Shown one piece after another: positions 16,433-25,026 of a DNA stretch of 64,000 bases (position 1 is its first letter; every line of letters starts with the position of its first letter). The translations under genes and the position numbers were made by a program. Source of the DNA: Methanothermobacter tenebrarum (GTDB taxonomy: Archaea; Methanobacteriota; Methanobacteria; Methanobacteriales; DSM-23052); assembly GCF_023167465.1 (NCBI RefSeq), contig NZ_AP025698.1, forward strand, positions 1-64,000, read 5' to 3'. The notes below the pieces were generated by a model. That model was not told the DNA's origin. It made no database searches and saw only the letters and a program-made list of their open reading frames with translations.

Positions 16433-17074
16433 ATGATGAGAAGATTTGCACTGATACTTGCATTGGTGATGCTAGTTTCTATAATCGGCGCTGGAGCAGT
16501 CGCGGCACAGGAAGATGATCTACCGGACGGAGAAGCGGATTTGGCGGTTGATGTTACGCTGACTGATTCTGAGGGTAATCCTTTGGATGAGGCTACTGTT
16601 GGTGATGAGGTTGTAGGTGTTGTTGAAGCGGCGAACAATGGACCGGATGATGCGACTGGTGTTGTTGTCTATTTATGGCAGCAGGGTTTCGGAAACCCTG
16701 ATGTGGAGAATATTGTCAACTGGTGGTCTGTTTCATGGGATGGTGTCAATTGGGTGGACTTTGACCCTTCATTCGACCCAGAAGATGGCATATGGGATAT
16801 AGGTGACATGCCAGCTGGGGATGTTTACACGCTCTTGATAGGATTCACGGCAAAGGAAGCTGGACCGGGCATCCTTGGAGCAGGGATAGAAGGCGACCAA
16901 TACGACCCAGATTATTCAAACAATGAAGACGAATATGTCATCGATATCCTGGAACCTGTTATTCCAGTTTCTGCTGGTAAGGTTCCTATGCAACCTACAG
17001 GCGCTCCATTAGCACTTGCAATACTCTCAGTTCTCATGACAATAGCCGGCCTAACACTACCCAAAATAAAATAA
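16433..17074 (+). CDS. Secreted, C-terminally anchored acidic surface protein
   Basis: This 213-residue protein has an N-terminal signal peptide (RRFALILALVMLVSIIGAGA, likely cut after AVAAQ). A strongly acidic beta-rich domain follows, resembling DUF11/CARDB repeats (VEAANNGPDDATGVVV, PDYSNNEDEYVI). The C-terminal anchor is PMQPTGAPLA followed by about 16 hydrophobic residues and PKIK. The P-x-x-TG-x-P plus helix end is common on Methanobacteriales surface proteins. Tandem ATGs at 16433 and 16436 follow GGGGGTGA; the second has better spacing. It stands alone with its own promoter. Confidence 0.7.
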   Translation: MMRRFALILALVMLVSIIGAGAVAAQEDDLPDGEADLAVDVTLTDSEGNPLDEATVGDEVVGVVEAANNGPDDATGVVVYLWQQGFGNPDVENIVNWWSVSWDGVNWVDFDPSFDPEDGIWDIGDMPAGDVYTLLIGFTAKEAGPGILGAGIEGDQYDPDYSNNEDEYVIDILEPVIPVSAGKVPMQPTGAPLALAILSVLMTIAGLTLPKIK

Positions 17075-17078
17075 AATT

Positions 17079-17097
17079 CCATTATTTTTTTTTTTTA
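17079..17097 (+). terminator. Oligo-T terminator after the surface protein gene
   Basis: An uninterrupted T-run (17084-17097) follows the stop within 10 bases, in the style of archaeal oligo-T terminators. Confidence 0.5.
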
Positions 17098-17856
17098 GAT
17101 GAGTATTATGATTATGAGTATTAGGAGGGATATGAAGAAGACTACAGTACCCCTGAGTAATATGAACATTTTCTCTTTTTCTCCGATGGGTGTTATACCA
17201 TATGAGAGGATGAATGAGAAGAATATTTTCAGTATCCCGAGGATCCTCTCATCTAACCTAATAAAGGTTTCTATAAGGTGTGTGAGTCCAATCGAGATTC
17301 CAACTACTAATAAAACGAGGAAGAATAGGTTTTGAAATAATATCCTAGATTGCTTGAATATGCTGGTTTTAGGTTCTTTCCTGGATAATAAACTCCTCTT
17401 TGCATTGTTAAAAGCGGATTCTTTAGGCGTGTAGGATTCTATTTCATCATGAAATTCCTCTTCTGGTGCTTGCAACCTCTTTGAAAACTTTTCTGCTAAT
17501 GATATTATCCCGGCCCTGTCTATAAGTTTAATATTTTTCTTGGCAGCATAATTTAGGGCCTGTTTCGTATAATCTGATGTGGTTACAATAACTATTTTAG
17601 AAGCTTTAAGATTCTTTGCAACCATCTCCATTTCTTTTAGAACATCTAATCCCACTTTCCATTTTTTATCATAATTTTTGCAAGCCACAACCACGCTCAT
17701 ATCTCCGATAGCGGTGGGGATGATACCATAAATGTCCACAACATATTTTGAGGTTTTGAAATTCTTATAAACCTTGAAACCAGACTCCTCCATGATTTTA
17801 GCCATGAAATTTACTAGCTTCTCCCTCTTCAAATCTCCCACCTGAATTGATCCCAT
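17095..17856 (-). CDS. Membrane-anchored restriction-endonuclease-like (Mrr-type) protein
   Basis: This 253-residue protein has an N-terminal PD-(D/E)xK-like domain, with MAKIMEESGFKVYKN, then VDIYGI, then VVACKNYDKKWKVG, the D...C-K pattern of Mrr-type folds. Its C-terminus has two or three membrane helices (about 180-198, 210-226 and 232-252). Such membrane-tethered Mrr-like proteins occur in methanogens with unknown roles. The canonical second acidic residue before CK is not evident, so nuclease activity is uncertain. The annotated ATG at 17856 has no clear ribosome binding site; a TTG at 17832 behind GGTGGGAG is an alternative. Confidence 0.6.
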   Translation of the reverse strand: MGSIQVGDLKREKLVNFMAKIMEESGFKVYKNFKTSKYVVDIYGIIPTAIGDMSVVVACKNYDKKWKVGLDVLKEMEMVAKNLKASKIVIVTTSDYTKQALNYAAKKNIKLIDRAGIISLAEKFSKRLQAPEEEFHDEIESYTPKESAFNNAKRSLLSRKEPKTSIFKQSRILFQNLFFLVLLVVGISIGLTHLIETFIRLDERILGILKIFFSFILSYGITPIGEKEKMFILLRGTVVFFISLLILIIIILI

Positions 17857-17878
17857 TATCTTATAATCATCATAATAA

Positions 17879-17991
17879 GTGAACTACCCCTTACCGGGGG
17901 TTTCCTGCTTAATGATGAGAACTTGCTGGTATACCATGTAGGCGTTTTCATCTTCGCGGGCTCAGGGGGACCGTTCCCAGTCCCGTGTTGA
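17879..17991 (-). ncRNA. omega-RNA-like right end, copy 3
   Basis: On the minus strand: CTCAACACGGGACTGGGAAC, a hairpin region, CAAGTTCTCATCATTAAG, CAGGAAAC, a short CCCC/GGGG hairpin and TAGTTCAC. It is shorter and more diverged than copy 2 but has the same block order. Confidence 0.55.
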
Positions 17992-18247
17992 GTAATCTTA
18001 TTCTTTGTTTTTTTCACAATTCTTTGAACCTTTCCTTGAAAGATTCTCTTGTAGTATAGCCGAGCATGTCCTTGCTCCTCAACATATTAATACATTGAGG
18101 GTCACTTGACCAGTATGGAAGAGCATAAACCCCGAATGAGCTCCTCTATTAAGTTTATATTTTATAAGTACATCTATTTTTATACAACTATGTATAGTTT
18201 TCGGCTATCCCCACTCCCAAAGGAATGGGGATTTCCCCGCCGATAAA
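17879..18247 (-). mobile_element. Decayed IS605/IS1341-type element, copy 3 (MITE-like)
   Basis: This 369-bp copy has both ends but almost no interior. The right end GTTCAC is at 17879. The left tip at 18247 (CCCCGCCGATAAA) abuts TTTTAAC on the minus strand, and a left hairpin CCCCACTCC/GGAATGGGG lies just inside. The start of tnpB is just recognisable (ATGCTCGGCTA, minus strand, about 18063-18073). It sits between the Mrr-like gene and surE and probably separates their promoters. Confidence 0.8.
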
Positions 18248-18312
18248 GTTAAAATGTTGCCATGGGGGTTGACAGATTCATTGGATAAAAGATTGTGGTT
18301 TGAGGATTTGAA

Positions 18313-19092
18313 ATGAAAATCTTGATAACAAATGATGACGGAGTGAATTCCTCGGGTATAATAGCTGCAAAGGATGCTGTGGAGAGCCTTGGAGAATGTA
18401 TAATAGTGGCCCCTGCCACTCAGCAGAGTGGGATAGGACACGCTTTAACATTATTTGAGCCTATTAGAGTTAATGATGTCACATTAAGGGATGGTACCAT
18501 GGCTTATTCTGTTTCCGGGACGCCAACTGACGCCGTTATCCTTGGCATCTTTGAATTGGCGGAGGAGAAGCCTGACCTCGTGATTTCCGGGATAAATATG
18601 GGTGAAAACCTTGGAAAATCAGAGTTGACAACATCTGGGACTATTGGAGCTGCCATGGAAGCTGCTGTACATGGAGTGCCGGCTCTTGCGGTTTCGTTGC
18701 AAGTGAAAAGGGGTGATATCAAATTCCATGATGGACATGTTGACATTGATTTTTCCACTGCAAAGAAAATAACATATAAAATAGCTAAAAACATCCTCGC
18801 GAAGGGATTGCCTGAAGGTGTTGACTTCCTAAACCTCAACATACCCCTGCATATGAAAAAAGAAGAAATCAAGCTCACAAGATTAGGTGACAGAATGTAT
18901 AATGTACATGTGCAAAAGAGGCTCGACCCCCGTGGCAGACCATATTATTGGATTGATGGAGAACCAGCAGGCCATGACCTTCCCGGGACGGATGTTTATA
19001 CGCTTAAAAAGGAGAATGTAGCGACCCTCACACCGTTATCCCTTGACTGCACATCTAACCTTAAATCGATGAAAGGATGGCTTCAACCTTAA
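18313..19092 (+). CDS. surE: 5'/3'-nucleotidase SurE
   Basis: This 259-residue metal-dependent nucleotidase acts on nucleoside monophosphates. The N-terminal ILITNDDGVNSSGI carries the two metal-binding aspartates. VAPATQQSG, then SGINMGENLG and TSGTIGAAMEA, complete the family signature. ATG at 18313 follows GAGGAT. Its upstream region is occupied by transposon copy 3, so the promoter must lie within about 65 bp of the start or inside the remnant. Confidence 0.95.
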   Translation: MKILITNDDGVNSSGIIAAKDAVESLGECIIVAPATQQSGIGHALTLFEPIRVNDVTLRDGTMAYSVSGTPTDAVILGIFELAEEKPDLVISGINMGENLGKSELTTSGTIGAAMEAAVHGVPALAVSLQVKRGDIKFHDGHVDIDFSTAKKITYKIAKNILAKGLPEGVDFLNLNIPLHMKKEEIKLTRLGDRMYNVHVQKRLDPRGRPYYWIDGEPAGHDLPGTDVYTLKKENVATLTPLSLDCTSNLKSMKGWLQP

Positions 19093-19156
19093 AAGTTTAG
19101 CGTTTCCCGAATCATTTATAAAAATTTACCCAGATAACATACATGAGGGGTATTAT

Positions 19157-19348
19157 ATGGCTGATAAGATTAACAGACAATTTTTGAAATTCAAGGACAG
19201 GAGGGTGCTTGTCACCCTAAAAAATAATAATGAACATGAAGGTAGGCTTATATCCATTGACAATTATCTTAACACAGTACTTGAAACAGAGAATGGGATT
19301 CAGTTTATAAGGGGTACTAAGATAGCCTTCATCTCACTGTTAGGGTAG
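19157..19348 (+). CDS. Short Lsm (Sm-like) RNA-binding protein
   Basis: This 63-residue protein holds a single Sm fold: Sm1 motif VLVTLKNNNEHEGRLISIDNY (shortened) and Sm2 IRGTKIAFIS. The usual Sm2 start IRGxxI is present. It is shorter than the main archaeal SmAP (about 75-80 residues), lacking an N-terminal helix extension. Sm-like archaeal proteins form rings that bind U-rich RNA. It has its own TATA-like TTTATAAAAA about 40 bp upstream and converges with the marker 12 gene, the ends overlapping by 9 bp. Confidence 0.85.
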   Translation: MADKINRQFLKFKDRRVLVTLKNNNEHEGRLISIDNYLNTVLETENGIQFIRGTKIAFISLLG

Positions 19349-20338
19349 GCTTTCCACTTCAATTCCAAGGATTTCTTTTTTTCCATTGTAGATGTCCCTG
19401 GCTATCTGGGCGCTGCCTAATGATCCTGAAATCGCTGGTAATCGACGAACTTCCACTGGACAATCTAATTGCCTTTTGAGGATATCATAAAAGTTTATGG
19501 GCTCTTCCATGGCCCCGACTGATCCCGTGAGGACTATACCATCTACCTTGTCGGCTATGCCTATAAGTCCCCAGATCTCCATTGTTATGGTCATCGCCAT
19601 TGTATCAAGGGCTAGTCTTGCTTTATGGTCGCCTTCAAGATATCTTTTTAGGAGTTCATCCTTCGCCCTTGAGACCTTCGTATCTATACCCGCTATCTTC
19701 ACAGCCCCTGCATGTGAGAAGCATTCGTTGGCGGTTTTGTAACCGTCATCGATTGCCCTGATCATTTCAAGGTCTAAGGGTCCATGTATGACCCCCATAG
19801 CACCTATACACGCGTCCATAGCACCCTTTATAATACTGTCTTGGATTAGGATAGTTACTGTGTTGGAGCTTATATCAGAGACTATCATGTTCTCCCAGCC
19901 AGTCTCAAGGTGGGCATTATAGGATATGCTGACCTTTTCTGCGCTTCCATGATGAGAATATGCTGCTTTGAAACGTTCATCTAGACAAGGAAGGTTCCGG
20001 TGCAGGCCGGGGATCAATACTGTTGGGATTCCTGATCTTTCTATCTCTGAATATACTGCCGTTCCACCCCCAGTGACCTTACCAGCACCTCCAATGGAAA
20101 TTATACCCCTATTCTCAACTTTTTCTAAGGGTTTGATAGTTGTTATAGCGTCTCCCATGGCATAGGTTATTGCCATCAGTTCGATTTCTGCGAGGTCTAT
20201 TCTTTTTGATAGCTCTTCTATTGCAGAGACTTTACCCTTTGAGAGTTCTTCGCGTCCTAATTTGAAGTGTTCAATTTCCTTTGATAAAATAGTGAAGGAT
20301 ATGCCTGTGGTTCCGTGGTCCATTCCAACGAATGCCAA
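19340..20338 (-). CDS. Methanogenesis marker protein 12 (ASKHA-fold ATPase-like)
   Basis: This 332-residue protein is conserved in methanogens and has no proven activity. It starts FVGMDHGTTGISF, an ASKHA phosphate-1 motif. GGAGKVTGGGTAVYSEI, then CIGAMGVIHGPLDLEM and VLTGSVGAMEEP are typical of the marker 12 family. The start is TTG at 20338 behind AAGGTGG. Only 12 bp separate it from ilvC, so it appears to be the last gene of an ilvB-ilvN-ilvC transcription unit. Confidence 0.8.
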   Translation of the reverse strand: MAFVGMDHGTTGISFTILSKEIEHFKLGREELSKGKVSAIEELSKRIDLAEIELMAITYAMGDAITTIKPLEKVENRGIISIGGAGKVTGGGTAVYSEIERSGIPTVLIPGLHRNLPCLDERFKAAYSHHGSAEKVSISYNAHLETGWENMIVSDISSNTVTILIQDSIIKGAMDACIGAMGVIHGPLDLEMIRAIDDGYKTANECFSHAGAVKIAGIDTKVSRAKDELLKRYLEGDHKARLALDTMAMTITMEIWGLIGIADKVDGIVLTGSVGAMEEPINFYDILKRQLDCPVEVRRLPAISGSLGSAQIARDIYNGKKEILGIEVESLP

Positions 20339-20350
20339 TGTTTTTCCACC

Positions 20351-21337
20351 TTACCTTTGTAGACCGCAGAGTTTTCGCAATTTGGATCCTACTTTTTCTA
20401 TTTCTAATTCCGCTTCAAGTTCTCGCATTCTTTTTAGCATTGGCCCGCCAGCCTTGTTCTCTAGTGTCCATTCTTTTGCGAATTCGCCTCTTTGGATCTC
20501 TTCTAATATTTTTTCCATTTCCTTTTTCGTGTTTTGGGTGATTATCCTTGAACGTCTTGTGAGGCCTCCGAATTCTGCGGTGTTGCTGACGTTTTTCCAC
20601 ATTCCAGTGAATCCTTTTTCGTAGATGAGGTCTACTATTAGTTTTAGTTCATGGCAAGTTTCAAAGTATGCGAGTTCTGGTTGGTAGCCTGCCTCCACCA
20701 GAGTTTCGAAGGCTGTTTTTATGAGTTCTGTGACACCACCACAGAGGACTGTCTGTTCACCGAAAAGGTCTGTTTCGGTCTCCTCCTTGAATGTTGTTTC
20801 TAATATTCCTGCTCTAGCGAATCCACATGCTTTACCCATTGCAAGGGCTATTTCAAGCGCGTCTCCTGTTGCGTCGACTTCGACCGCTACCAGTCCTGGT
20901 ATTCCAAACCCTTCTAAATATGTTCTTCTGACCATGGCCCCAGGACCCTTTGGTGCTATCATTGTAACGTTAACTCCTTCTGGGGCTTTTATGTACCCAT
21001 AGTGGATGTTGTATCCATGTGAAAATGATATGGTGTTGCCTTCTGTCAGGTATGGTTCTATTGACTGTTCATAGACTGTTGCTTGTATTTCGTCAGGTAT
21101 GAGGATATGTACGATGTCGGCTTCCCTTGAAGCATCCTCTATTGTCATGACATTCATACCATCCTCTTTAGCCCGGTTCCATGAACTTCCACCGCTTCTA
21201 ACACCCACTATCACGTTTAATCCGCTGTCGGCCATGTTCCTGGCCTGGGCTCTTCCTTGGCTACCATATCCTATGACTGCTATTTTTTTATCAGCTATCA
21301 CATCCATTTCTATGTCATCTTCATAATAGATTTTCAT
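20351..21337 (-). CDS. ilvC: Ketol-acid reductoisomerase
   Basis: This NAD(P)H-dependent enzyme performs the second step of branched-chain amino-acid synthesis. The Rossmann motif VIGYGSQGRAQARN is at about 20-33. The catalytic knotted domain has GKACGFARAGILETTFKEE and DLFGEQTVLCGG, with metal ligands in both. The length of 328 residues is that of class I enzymes. ATG at 21337 follows GGAGGAGG. It lies 22 bp after ilvN. Confidence 0.97.
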   Translation of the reverse strand: MKIYYEDDIEMDVIADKKIAVIGYGSQGRAQARNMADSGLNVIVGVRSGGSSWNRAKEDGMNVMTIEDASREADIVHILIPDEIQATVYEQSIEPYLTEGNTISFSHGYNIHYGYIKAPEGVNVTMIAPKGPGAMVRRTYLEGFGIPGLVAVEVDATGDALEIALAMGKACGFARAGILETTFKEETETDLFGEQTVLCGGVTELIKTAFETLVEAGYQPELAYFETCHELKLIVDLIYEKGFTGMWKNVSNTAEFGGLTRRSRIITQNTKKEMEKILEEIQRGEFAKEWTLENKAGGPMLKRMRELEAELEIEKVGSKLRKLCGLQR

Positions 21338-21359
21338 GTCACATCCTCCTCCAATTTTA

Positions 21360-21857
21360 TTATATTGTCTTGGAGCCCCGGGACATTGCTGTTGGGCCTG
21401 TTCTCGCCAATTCTTTTATGCCAAATCCTGTCATGAGTTCTATGAATGCATCTATTTTGTCGGTGTCCCCTGTAATCTCCACGGTTAAAGTTTCTGTGCT
21501 CACGTCAACTATTCTTCCACGGAAGATGTTTGCATATTGTATTATCTCTGATCTTGCTCTTTCTTCGAGGGCGTGGACTTTTATCAGGCAGAGTTCTCTT
21601 TGGACTATGTTTGTGGGTTCAAGGTCTCTTACTTTAATGACATCTATTAGTTTATTTAATTGTTTTGTTAGTTGTTCTAGGAGCTTATCATCACCTTTTG
21701 CTATGATTGTCATGCGGGCGAGCCCTGGAGTTTCGGATTCTCCCACTGTTATGCTTTCAATGTTGAAACCTCTCCTTGTGAATAACCCTGACACCCGCTG
21801 TAATACTCCTGGTTTGTGTTCGACGACGGTGCTGATTATATGGGTTTTAAGTTCCAT
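21360..21857 (-). CDS. ilvN: Acetolactate synthase small (regulatory) subunit
   Basis: This 165-residue protein has an N-terminal ACT domain (ISTVVEHKPGVLQRVSGLFT, with NIESITVG) and the C-terminal ACT-like domain of the family. It activates IlvB and confers valine feedback inhibition in homologues. The stop of ilvB and start of ilvN overlap as TAATG at 21857, indicating translational coupling. Confidence 0.96.
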   Translation of the reverse strand: MELKTHIISTVVEHKPGVLQRVSGLFTRRGFNIESITVGESETPGLARMTIIAKGDDKLLEQLTKQLNKLIDVIKVRDLEPTNIVQRELCLIKVHALEERARSEIIQYANIFRGRIVDVSTETLTVEITGDTDKIDAFIELMTGFGIKELARTGPTAMSRGSKTI

Positions 21858-23578
21858 TATTCCCCCTCCACTTTCCCTTTTTTGATGGGTTCTGATTCTA
21901 CTTTATATTCACCCACTATCTCGGTAAGCCCGCATCCAGGGGGTACCATTGGGAGTATTTCCATGGGGTCTATTACTATATCAATAATAGTGGGACCCCC
22001 AGACTTTATAGCCCTTTTCAGGGCTTCTTTAACTTCTCCAGGTTTTTCCACCTTTTCAGCGTCTATTTTGTATGCTTCTGCTAGTTTGACAAAGTCTGGT
22101 ACTTCACCAAGGTATGTGTGTGACATTCTCTCATCATAAAATAATCTTTGCCATTGGGCCACCATCCCTAGGTGTCGGTTGTCCATGATACAAATTGTGA
22201 TGGGTATATCATATTCTCTAAGGGTTGCGAGGTCTTGTGACACCATGAGGAAGCCGCCGTCACCACATACTGCCACCACGTCTTCTTCTGGTAGGGCCAT
22301 TTTCGCCCCCATTGCAGCTGGGAATCCGAAGCCCATTGTCCCAAGGCCGCCTGATGATATGAATCTCCTAGGCTTCTTTGAGGTGTAGAAGTGGGCCATC
22401 CACATCTGGTTCTGGCCAACATCTGTTGTTACAATGGTATCATCGTTTATGGTTTCCATTATCTCCTTTATGACCTGTTGAGGTTTTAGTGGGATTTCTT
22501 TGTCGAATGATAGTCTTGGCATGCATTTGTTGCGGAATTTTATGGTTTTTTCGATCCATTCTCTCTTCTGCGAGTTTATATCCTCTTTTTCTAGTATTTT
22601 TAGGATGTCCTGGAGGACTTTTTTGGCGTCGCCAACGATTGGTATATCCACTTCTACGTTTTTTCCTATTTCTGCGGGGTCTATGTCAATGTGTATTATT
22701 TTGGCGTTTGGTGCGAATTCTGCTATGTTTCCTGTTGTACGGTCTGAGAATCTGCATCCTATCGCTATTAGGCAGTCGCATTCGTTCACTGTTAAGTTTG
22801 CGACTTTTCGGCCGTGCATGCCTAGCATTCCAAGTGAGTATGGGTGGTCTTCTGGGAATGAGCCTTTCCCTAAAAGTGTTGTTGTCACCGGGGCTTTTAT
22901 GGTCTTTGCTAATCTTTTAAGTTCTTTTGACGCGCCCGATATTATGACACCGCCGCCGGCTAATATAACAGGCTTTTTGGCGTTTATGATAGCATCTGCG
23001 GCCCTTTTTATCTGTAATGGGTGGCCTTTTAATGTGGGTTTATATCCTGGTAATTTGAAGGGTTTGTCTATGTATTCGTCTAATTCAGCTTCTTGTATAT
23101 CCTTTGGAAGGTCTATCACGACAGGTCCTGGTCTTCCCGTTTTTGCTATTTTGAAACTTGATTTTATTATCCGTGGTATGTCATTTGGGTTGTTTGGTCT
23201 GAAGCTGTGCTTTGTGATGGGCATTGTTATGCCGAGCATGTCTACTTCTTGGAATGCGTCATTACCGATAAGTTGTGTTGCGACTTGTCCAGCTATTGCT
23301 ATTATCGGTGATGAGTCCATGTAGGCTGTTGCAATCCCTGTTACGAGGTTTGTTGCCCCGGGGCCTGATGTGGCCATGCATACACCCACTTTCCCTGAGG
23401 CCCTGGCGTATCCATCTGCTGCGTGGGCTGCGCATTGTTCGTGTCTTACCAGGATGTGTTTGAGTTCTGAATCATATAGTACATCATATAATGGGAGCAC
23501 TGCCCCGCCCGGGTATCCGAATACTGTTTCTACTCCTTCATCTAGAAGTGCCTGGACTATTGCTTGTCCTCCATTCAT
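21857..23578 (-). CDS. ilvB: Acetolactate synthase large (catalytic) subunit
   Basis: This thiamine-diphosphate enzyme makes acetolactate and acetohydroxybutyrate. VFGYPGGAVLPLYD with the catalytic-region glutamate (HEQCAAHAADGYAR), then GPGATNLVTGI, and the ThDP motif GDGGFLMVSQDLATL with ICIMDN, match IlvB. ATG at 23578 (MNGGQAIV) behind AAAGGTG is chosen. Upstream ATGs at 23611 and 23737 would add residues not found in the family and cross the divergent promoter. It is divergent from purD across about 120 bp containing TTTATATAAATA near 23646-23657. Confidence 0.95.
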   Translation of the reverse strand: MNGGQAIVQALLDEGVETVFGYPGGAVLPLYDVLYDSELKHILVRHEQCAAHAADGYARASGKVGVCMATSGPGATNLVTGIATAYMDSSPIIAIAGQVATQLIGNDAFQEVDMLGITMPITKHSFRPNNPNDIPRIIKSSFKIAKTGRPGPVVIDLPKDIQEAELDEYIDKPFKLPGYKPTLKGHPLQIKRAADAIINAKKPVILAGGGVIISGASKELKRLAKTIKAPVTTTLLGKGSFPEDHPYSLGMLGMHGRKVANLTVNECDCLIAIGCRFSDRTTGNIAEFAPNAKIIHIDIDPAEIGKNVEVDIPIVGDAKKVLQDILKILEKEDINSQKREWIEKTIKFRNKCMPRLSFDKEIPLKPQQVIKEIMETINDDTIVTTDVGQNQMWMAHFYTSKKPRRFISSGGLGTMGFGFPAAMGAKMALPEEDVVAVCGDGGFLMVSQDLATLREYDIPITICIMDNRHLGMVAQWQRLFYDERMSHTYLGEVPDFVKLAEAYKIDAEKVEKPGEVKEALKRAIKSGGPTIIDIVIDPMEILPMVPPGCGLTEIVGEYKVESEPIKKGKVEGE

Positions 23579-23698
23579 AGGAACACCTTTGCGTACACCA
23601 TCTTTTATCATTATTATTAATGATATATGCTTATAATCTTGCAACTTTATATAAATAACTAAAAAATAAATTAATTGTCTAAAGGGGAGGATCAAGCC

Positions 23699-25012
23699 AT
23701 GAAGATCTTGGTAGTGGGTACAGGAGCCCGAGAACATGCCATATGCAAATCACTAGAAGGCGAAGCCGAAATATATTCCTTCATGAGTAACAAGAATCCT
23801 GGGATAACACGTATCGTGAAAGATTTCAAATTAGGGGATGAAACAGACACTGAAAAGGTTAAAGATTTTGCAATCGAAAAAAATATTGATATAGCATTCA
23901 TCGGACCAGAAGCCCCACTAGAAAAGGGCATAGTAGATAAGCTACTTGCCACTGGCATTGAAACAATAGGCCCCACGGCTGACGCCGCCAGGATAGAAAC
24001 CGACAAAGCCTTCATGCGAATACTCTTCGAAAAATACAAGATCCCGGGTTCACTCCAATATAGAATATTTGACGATTACCAAGAAGTCAGCCAATTCCTG
24101 GACGATTTTGAAGGCGAAGCAGTGGTAAAACCCGTAGGACTCACAGGGGGGAAAGGGGTTAAAATCGTAGGAGAACACCTAAAAGACAATGAAGAAGCGA
24201 AAAAATACGCCAAACAGGTGATAGAAGAAAAAATCGGCGGTCAGGCGAGGGTAGTTATCGAAGAGAGAGTTACAGGAGAAGAATTCACCCTCCAAGCATT
24301 CTCTGATGGTAAAAAATTAGTCCCAATGCCAGCAGTCCAAGACCATCCACACGCATTCGAAGGCGACCACGGGCCAATAACAGGGGGAATGGGATCCTAC
24401 TCAGACAAAAACGGACTACTACCATTCCTAGAAAAGAAAGAATATGACAAGGCAGTTAAAATAATGGAAAAAACCATAGACGCACTAGATAAAGAGACAG
24501 GCCCATATAAGGGGATACTATATGGACAGTTCATGTTAACCCGTGACGGACCACGCATTATAGAATACAACGCCCGCTTCGGAGACCCAGAAGCCATGAA
24601 CGTCCTACCATTACTCGAAACCAACATGGTCAACATATGCGAAGACATAATCAACACCCAATTAAAAACAGCCAAATTCAAAAAACTGGCAACAGTCTGC
24701 AAGTACATAGTACCCAAAGGATACCCCGACAAGGGAGAAGCCGGAAAACCACTAAAAATAGATGAAAAAAGGATAAAAAGTGAAGGTGCTGACATCTACT
24801 ATGCTTCAGTGAACGAAAAGGATGGTAAAATATACACAACATCATCAAGGGCCGTGGCACTAGTTGCACTAGCAGAAGACATCTACACAGCAGAACAAAC
24901 ATGTGAAAACGCCACAAAATTCGTCAAAGGAGACGTATATCACCGAAGAGATATCGGGACAAGAGAACTTATCCAAAAAAGAATCAATCACATCAAACAG
25001 ATAAAAAAATAA
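23699..25012 (+). CDS. purD: Phosphoribosylamine-glycine ligase
   Basis: This ATP-grasp enzyme performs the second step of purine synthesis. ILVVGTGAREHAIC (N domain), IGPEAPLEKGIVD, VVKPVGLTGGKGVKIV and the PGPxE-like EYNARFGDPEAMNVLP are characteristic. About 437 residues is the usual length. ATG at 23699 follows GGGGAGG by eight bases; an upstream TTG at 23675 has no such site. The codon choice is A-rich compared with the ilv genes opposite. argF follows after 14 bp. Confidence 0.96.
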   Translation: MKILVVGTGAREHAICKSLEGEAEIYSFMSNKNPGITRIVKDFKLGDETDTEKVKDFAIEKNIDIAFIGPEAPLEKGIVDKLLATGIETIGPTADAARIETDKAFMRILFEKYKIPGSLQYRIFDDYQEVSQFLDDFEGEAVVKPVGLTGGKGVKIVGEHLKDNEEAKKYAKQVIEEKIGGQARVVIEERVTGEEFTLQAFSDGKKLVPMPAVQDHPHAFEGDHGPITGGMGSYSDKNGLLPFLEKKEYDKAVKIMEKTIDALDKETGPYKGILYGQFMLTRDGPRIIEYNARFGDPEAMNVLPLLETNMVNICEDIINTQLKTAKFKKLATVCKYIVPKGYPDKGEAGKPLKIDEKRIKSEGADIYYASVNEKDGKIYTTSSRAVALVALAEDIYTAEQTCENATKFVKGDVYHRRDIGTRELIQKRINHIKQIKK

Positions 25013-25026
25013 TTTGGAGAAGAAAA

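Noticed and set aside
23578..23737. N-terminal extension of ilvB to 23737
   Set aside because: The extra residues are unlike any acetolactate synthase and cross the divergent promoter and the purD start; ATG 23578 has the proper ribosome binding site.
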